This document shows positions 5,293 through 8,417 of a stretch of DNA of 8,417 nucleotides, piece by piece. This stretch comes from Planctomycetota bacterium (GTDB taxonomy: Bacteria > Planctomycetota > UBA1135). Numbering within the stretch: position 1 is the stretch's first letter; each line of letters begins with the position of its first letter. The DNA lies in the NCBI GenBank assembly GCA_027021325.1, contig JALUUN010000440.1:1-8417 (forward strand), given 5' to 3'. The notes under the pieces were generated by a model. The model was not told the origin of the DNA. It saw nothing but the letters and a program-made list of their open reading frames with translations, and made no database searches. The translations under genes were made by a program, and so were the position numbers.

Positions 5293-6088
5293 AACCCCGG
5301 TCCCGCCGGCCCTCGAGGCGCGGCTCCGCGGCCTGCCCGGGGCGGTCGTGACGGTCAGCGGGGGGGTGGACTCCTCCGTTCTCCTGGCCGCCTGCGCCCG
5401 CGTGCTCGGGCCCGAGCGCGTCCTGGCGGTCATCGCCGACAGTCCCTCCCTGGCCCGGGCCGAGCTCGAGGACGCCCGTGCCGTGGCCCGGCTGGTGGGC
5501 GTCGAACTCCTCGAGCTGCGGACCCGCGAGCTGGAGGACCCGCGCTACCGCGCCAACCAGGGCGACCGCTGCTACTGGTGCAAGCAGACCCTGTTCCTGG
5601 AGGCCCGGCCCCTGGCGCAGCGCCTGGGCTGGCCTCTTCTCTACGGCGAGAACCGGGACGACCTCGAGGACCACCGGCCGGGGGCCCGCGCGGCCCGGGA
5701 GCAGGGCGTGCGCGCGCCCCTGCGCGAGGCCGTCCTCGGCAAGGAGGCGATCCGTGCCCTGGCCCGGGCCTGGCGCCTGCCGGTCGCCGACAAGCCGGCC
5801 AGCCCCTGCCTGGCGAGCCGGGTGCCCGCCGGTGTCCCGGTCACCCGCGAGGCCCTGGCCCGGATCGAGGCGGTGGAGAGTGCCCTGCGTGCCCGCGGCT
5901 ACCGCATCCTTCGCGCCCGCCACCTCGCCGGGGACCGTCTGCGCCTGGAGCTGGGCCCGGCCGAGCAGGATCGCCTGGACGAGAGGGAGCGCCGGATCCT
6001 GGCCGCCCTGGCCCGGAGCCACGGCTATGCCGTCCTGGAGATCGACCCGCGCGGCTATCGCCGCGGCAGCGTCGCCCATCCGGTCTGA
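5285..6088 (+). CDS. larE: LarE-type ATP-dependent sulfur transferase (PP-loop), probable Fe-S variant
   Basis: LarE adenylates the pyridinium dicarboxylate mononucleotide made by LarB and inserts sulfur, giving the dithiocarboxylate precursor of the nickel-pincer cofactor. The protein has 267 aa. The N-terminal PP-loop is SGGVDSS (25-31). The middle holds YGENRDDLEDHRPGARAA (120-137), matching the family's G-x-N-x-DD-x-x-D-x-RPG signature. The active-site segment is KPASPCLASR (170-179) with Cys175, the position of the sacrificial cysteine. RCYWCK (95-100) supplies a CxxC pair, Cys96 and Cys99. Three such cysteines are reported to bind a [4Fe-4S] cluster in some LarE proteins, which can then use external sulfide. 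The start at ATG 5285 has GGAGG (5274-5278) 6 bases upstream and overlaps the previous stop by 8 bases. No larA, larB or larC is in the window. A related PP-loop sulfurtransferase is less likely. Confidence 0.92.
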   Translation: MPETPVPPALEARLRGLPGAVVTVSGGVDSSVLLAACARVLGPERVLAVIADSPSLARAELEDARAVARLVGVELLELRTRELEDPRYRANQGDRCYWCKQTLFLEARPLAQRLGWPLLYGENRDDLEDHRPGARAAREQGVRAPLREAVLGKEAIRALARAWRLPVADKPASPCLASRVPAGVPVTREALARIEAVESALRARGYRILRARHLAGDRLRLELGPAEQDRLDERERRILAALARSHGYAVLEIDPRGYRRGSVAHPV

Positions 6089-6167
6089 GGGGCCGTCCGG
6101 GGAGCCTTCGAAGGGACAGAGCGAAGAGGCGGGTCGGAGGGCGTATGGCCGGGCTCCCAGCCGGGCG

Positions 6168-6181
6168 CTAGAGTGCCGGCC
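6168..6181 (+). promoter_or_regulatory. Putative -10 element of the ferritin-like gene with leaderless spacing
   Basis: GCTAGAGT with hexamer TAGAGT (6169-6174) is followed by GCCGGCC and the ATG at 6182. The spacing (7 bases) and spacer sequence are identical to those at thiS. No Shine-Dalgarno sequence precedes this ATG, which favours a leaderless transcript starting at or beside the initiation codon. The 93-base gap after larE would thus carry an independent promoter. I see no convincing -35 hexamer or iron-box palindrome. Confidence 0.42.
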
Positions 6182-6727
6182 ATGCCCTCCAAGCCCTTTC
6201 TGACCGACATCCAGACCCTCCGCGAGCGGGCCCGGCGCCACATGGAGCGCGGCGCCGTCACCGACGGCTACCAGGCGGACCGTGAGGCGGTGATCCGGGT
6301 CCTGAACGAGGCCCTGGCCACCGAGATCGTGTGCGTCCTGCGCTACAAGCGCCACTACTTCATGGCCAGCGGCATCCACGCCCAGAGCGTGGCCCAGGAG
6401 TTCCTGCAGCACGCCAACGAGGAGCAGGTCCACGCCGACCAGATCGCCGCGCGCATCGTCCAGCTGGGCGGCGAACCGAACTTCTCTCCCGAGGGCATGC
6501 TGAGCCGGAGCCACTCAGAGTACGTCGAGGGGACGAATCTGATCGAGATGATCCAGGAGGATCTTGTCGCCGAACGCATCGCCATCGACAGCTACCGCGA
6601 GATGATCGGCTGGCTCGGCAACGACGACCCGACGACGCGCCGGATGCTCGAGGAGATCCTGGCCATGGAGGAGGAGCACGCCGACGATCTCGTCAGCCTC
6701 CTGGAGGAGCTCGACGGAGCTTCCTGA
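6182..6727 (+). CDS. Ferritin-like diiron protein (bacterioferritin/Dps-like)
   Basis: This is a soluble four-helix-bundle protein of 181 aa from the ferritin-like superfamily, probably an iron-oxidising or iron-storing nanocage or an oxidative-stress protein. Helices run at about 31-62, 66-95, 115-146 and 150-177. Diiron ligands match bacterioferritin spacing: Glu48 (ALATE), Glu81 and His84 (EQVH), Glu131 (DLVAE), Glu163 and His166 (EEEH). The position of the heme-ligating Met of bacterioferritin (next to the second Glu) is Gln82, so heme binding by that residue is not expected. The GTG at 6173 in the same frame would add three residues but lies inside the promoter-like element; ATG 6182 is preferred. 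The gene appears monocistronic and is convergent with the next pair. Assignment to the superfamily is firm, subfamily (Bfr, Dps-like DPSL or other) is not. Confidence 0.88.
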   Translation: MPSKPFLTDIQTLRERARRHMERGAVTDGYQADREAVIRVLNEALATEIVCVLRYKRHYFMASGIHAQSVAQEFLQHANEEQVHADQIAARIVQLGGEPNFSPEGMLSRSHSEYVEGTNLIEMIQEDLVAERIAIDSYREMIGWLGNDDPTTRRMLEEILAMEEEHADDLVSLLEELDGAS

Positions 6728-6737
6728 GCGGCGTGCC

Positions 6738-6766
6738 GGCGGGGGCGCCCGGAAAGGTTCCCCGCC
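6738..6766. terminator. Inverted repeat in the convergent gap, candidate bidirectional terminator
   Basis: GGCGGGG (6738-6744) and CCCCGCC (6760-6766) form a perfect 7-bp stem with a 15-base loop. It lies in the 49-base gap between the ends of the ferritin-like gene and the minus-strand small exported protein. Position fits a shared terminator, but there is no T-tract on either side, so it may be a Rho-type or pause site, or simply GC-rich chance. Confidence 0.28.
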
Positions 6767-6776
6767 TCTGCCTGGT

Positions 6777-7457
6777 TCAGCGGTCCTTCTCGAGGACCCG
6801 CCGGTGGTAGGCCTCCAGCCAGCGCCGGTAGCGGAGCGGCAGGTCGGCGGCTCCGGCGTTCTCCTGGGCCTCCTGCAGGCGCGGGGGAAGCCGCCCCCAG
6901 GCGCCCCAGCGCGGATCCACCAGGAAGATCTCCTGGGGACTGCCCGGGGGCCGCGTGCCGGGCAGATTCTCGGCGCGCTGGCCCTCCTCGCCGTCCCGCG
7001 GGTCGTTCTGCGGGCGGTGGCGTGGCTGGCGGCCTGAATCCCGGGGCCGGCTGCCGGATGGGGGCGGTGAGGAAGAGGGCGGGCTCTCGACGTCGGGGAA
7101 CTTGTCCAGGAGCTCCTCCAGGTCCGCCTGCAGGGCGTCCGCCTCCTCGAGGGCGCGGCGCAGGTCCTGGCGCAGGGGCTCCTCGTCCTCGGCCGCCTCG
7201 GGCGCCTTGCCCGCGGCCTCCTCCAGGACGCTGGTGAGTTCGCGGTAGTCCTCGCGGATGCCCTCGGCCAGCTCCAGGATCTCGCGCACGACCTCCTGCA
7301 GGGAGGGCGGCTCCTCTGCGGGCTCCTGGCCGGGGGGCACAAGGGGGGCTTCCGGCGGCGGGGCCTCGGCCGGCGGAGGCGGCGGCGGCTCCTGGGCGGC
7401 TGCGGCCGGCGCCGGGGCGGCGCAGGCCAGGAGCAGGGCGAGGTCGAGGCGGCTCAT
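6777..7457 (-). CDS. Small exported Pro-rich coiled-coil protein with C-terminal WG-x-LPP motif, function unknown
   Basis: The protein has 226 aa. Residues 1-21 look like a short secretion signal (MSRLDLALLLACAAP, then Ala-rich). LLAC (9-12) could be a lipobox with Cys12 as lipid anchor; otherwise cleavage would be near AAA-QE (19-23). Residues 22-50 are Pro/Glu/Ala-rich. A predicted coiled coil spans 51-118. Residues 125-172 are a hydrophilic Ser/Pro/Arg spacer. A conserved-looking tail follows: DPRWGAWGRLPPRLQEAQ (181-198) and LPLRYRRWLEAYHRR (206-220). From memory, similar W-G-x-LPP tails occur in exported proteins beside BatA/von Willebrand-type gene clusters in Planctomycetota; I could not check this. 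ATG (7457-7455) overlaps the preceding stop by one base (TGATG), with GGAGG (7469-7465) upstream, so the two genes are coupled. Confidence 0.8.
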   Translation of the reverse strand: MSRLDLALLLACAAPAPAAAAQEPPPPPPAEAPPPEAPLVPPGQEPAEEPPSLQEVVREILELAEGIREDYRELTSVLEEAAGKAPEAAEDEEPLRQDLRRALEEADALQADLEELLDKFPDVESPPSSSPPPSGSRPRDSGRQPRHRPQNDPRDGEEGQRAENLPGTRPPGSPQEIFLVDPRWGAWGRLPPRLQEAQENAGAADLPLRYRRWLEAYHRRVLEKDR

Positions 7458-8416
7458 CAGGCGTCCTCCGACTCCACCGGGCCGCCCTCCTCCAGGAAGC
7501 GCTCGAGCATGGCCTCGTAGAGCCGGCGCAGGCGCGCCTGCCGTTCCAGGAGGGACTGGAGATCCCGCTCGTCGTCGCGGTCGAAGGGGATCCCGGCCTC
7601 GGCGAGGAGTTCCCGGCGCCGGAGAAGGCGCTCCAGGCGGTCGCGGGTCTCGCGCTGGAGGATGGCGAGGAGCTCCAGGTCGGCCCGAAACTCGACGATG
7701 CGCTGCTTGCGCTCCTCCTCGGGATCCTGCTCGCCGCCGCCCGGGTTCGGCGGGGCTTCCAGGCGCTGGCGGATGCGTTCGGCCTCCCTCTCCAGGGCTT
7801 CGATGAGAGTCTCCCACCCGCGCTGCAGGTCGCCGGCCAGGGCGACCTCCAGATCGCCGGCCCGGTAGCGGGGCGGTCCCAAGGCCGAAGCCAGGCGCTC
7901 GTGGTCCTCGCGCAGACTGTCCATGAGGAAGGGGAAGGCGTCGGCGCCGGCCTCGCGCACGGTGATCTGGAGTTCGTCCGTGGCCTCGGCGAGGGCCTGC
8001 TCCTCCGCCGCCCAGGCCCGCAGCCGCACTCGGGCCGAGCGCGGCGGCCGGCGCCCGTCCTGCTCCTCGGCGAAGGCCGTGAGTTCCTTCTCGACCTGGA
8101 GGTGCCTCTCCAGGAGCTCGCGGGCGGCGGTGGCGAGGTCCAGGAGCTGCTCGCGGCGCTGTTGCTGCTCGCCGTGCTCGGCCGCCTCGGCGGCCTCGCG
8201 GGCGGCGTCCTGGAAGTGTTCGAGGGCCTCTTCCTGCTTCTCCTGCGCGCGGTCCAGGTTCTCGCCGGGCCGGGGCCGGCGGTTCGGGCTCCGGAGACTC
8301 GCTGGGGGGGAAGCCTCAGGTTCGCCGGGCTGCGGTTCGCCCTGCTCCGGTTCCCCTTGCTGCGCTTCACCCTGCTGGGGTTCGCCCTGCTGGGGTTCGC
8401 CTGGCTTCGCTGCGCC
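7457..8416 (-). CDS. Long coiled-coil protein with GEPQQ repeats, function unknown (partial, N-terminus beyond right edge)
   Basis: The frame is open from the right edge to a TGA at 7459-7457, giving 319 visible residues. Numbered from the edge, residues 6-35 are six tandem GEPQQ-like pentapeptides, followed by a Pro/Arg-rich hinge to about 50. Long charged heptad-like helices run at about 52-118, 130-222 and 233-312. Between them are a Gly/Pro break (PPNPGGGEQDP, 222-232) and a segment AFPFLMDSLREDHERLASALG (160-180). There is no membrane segment or catalytic motif in the visible part. The architecture (Gln/Gly-rich tract, then coiled coils, then an 'LELLAILQRETRDR' helix) recalls to me the C-terminal halves of DUF4175-like or BatA-locus coiled-coil proteins. 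That is a weak memory-based match. In-frame internal starts exist (for example 8029), but the reading frame clearly continues upstream. Confidence 0.8.
   Translation of the reverse strand, partial: GAAKPGEPQQGEPQQGEAQQGEPEQGEPQPGEPEASPPASLRSPNRRPRPGENLDRAQEKQEEALEHFQDAAREAAEAAEHGEQQQRREQLLDLATAARELLERHLQVEKELTAFAEEQDGRRPPRSARVRLRAWAAEEQALAEATDELQITVREAGADAFPFLMDSLREDHERLASALGPPRYRAGDLEVALAGDLQRGWETLIEALEREAERIRQRLEAPPNPGGGEQDPEEERKQRIVEFRADLELLAILQRETRDRLERLLRRRELLAEAGIPFDRDDERDLQSLLERQARLRRLYEAMLERFLEEGGPVESEDA
8312..8401 (-). repeat. Six tandem 15-bp units encoding GEPQQ-type pentapeptides
   Basis: On the minus strand six in-frame 15-base units run without interruption: GEPQQ, GEPQQ, GEAQQ, GEPEQ, GEPQP, GEPEA. 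The two units nearest the right edge are identical in DNA (GGCGAACCCCAGCAG). Divergence grows toward 8312, with synonymous and conservative changes. The preceding bases (GAAKP) are not repeat units, so this visible array begins at 8401. Such arrays change copy number readily by slippage; the encoded segment is probably a flexible hydrophilic linker. Confidence 0.85.
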
Positions 8417-8417
8417 C

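Noticed and set aside
6592..8370. A long minus-strand open frame with Ser/Arg-rich translation overlapping the coiled-coil pair.
   Set aside because: It is a +1 shadow of the two real genes. The accepted frames show coiled-coil heptads, a signal-like N-terminus, an RBS and a coupled TGATG junction.

Overview
The window comes from a bacterial chromosome with very high GC content (well over 65% by eye). It is densely packed, and its genes lie on both strands with frequent stop/start overlaps. No tRNA, rRNA, CRISPR array, transposase or phage gene is visible. The lineage cannot be fixed from this sequence alone. NusA starts with a TTG codon and has an N-terminus of the 'I..IHR......LFQALEEAL' kind. 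No rimP sits in front of nusA. There is also a pair of coiled-coil proteins with a C-terminal W-G-x-LPP motif. Together these remind me of Planctomycetota or a similar high-GC phylum, but that is a lean from memory and not a demonstration.

Region 1 (1-2479, minus strand) is the information-processing operon nusA-infB. NusA is complete (383 aa, S1-KH1-KH2, no acidic C-terminal AR repeats). Initiation factor IF-2 follows one base after its stop and runs off the left edge inside the GTPase domain. Both genes start with TTG preceded by a strong GGGAGG ribosome binding site. The 361-base intergenic region (2480-2840) holds a plausible minus-strand promoter about 285 bases upstream of nusA. Between that promoter and nusA lies a textbook intrinsic terminator (7-bp stem, 4-base loop, T-tract) that overlaps a second, mutually exclusive hairpin. 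This suggests attenuation of nusA-infB.

Region 2 (2841-6088, plus strand) is a run of five genes: thiS (sulfur carrier), thiG (thiazole synthase), a CPBP-family membrane protease, a gamma-carbonic-anhydrase-like left-handed beta-helix protein, and LarE (ATP-dependent sulfur transferase of the nickel-pincer cofactor pathway, with CxxC plus a third Cys). From thiG onwards each gene overlaps the next by 4-8 bases, so they are probably co-transcribed and translationally coupled. ThiS/ThiG and LarE both handle activated sulfur, but thiF, thiH/thiO, larB and larC are not in the window. A monocistronic ferritin-like diiron protein follows (6182-6727).

Region 3 (6777-8416, minus strand, convergent with region 2) is a two-gene unit. 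One gene encodes a long coiled-coil protein with a GEPQQ pentapeptide repeat (N-terminus beyond the right edge). The other encodes a small exported or lipid-anchored protein with a Pro-rich N-terminus, a coiled coil and a C-terminal WG-x-LPP motif. Their function is unknown.

A recurring upstream element, GCTAG(A/G)(A/G)T followed by (G)CCGGCC, appears before thiS, thiG and the ferritin-like gene. In two of the three cases the ATG lies exactly 7 bases after the -10-like hexamer, which would give leaderless mRNAs.
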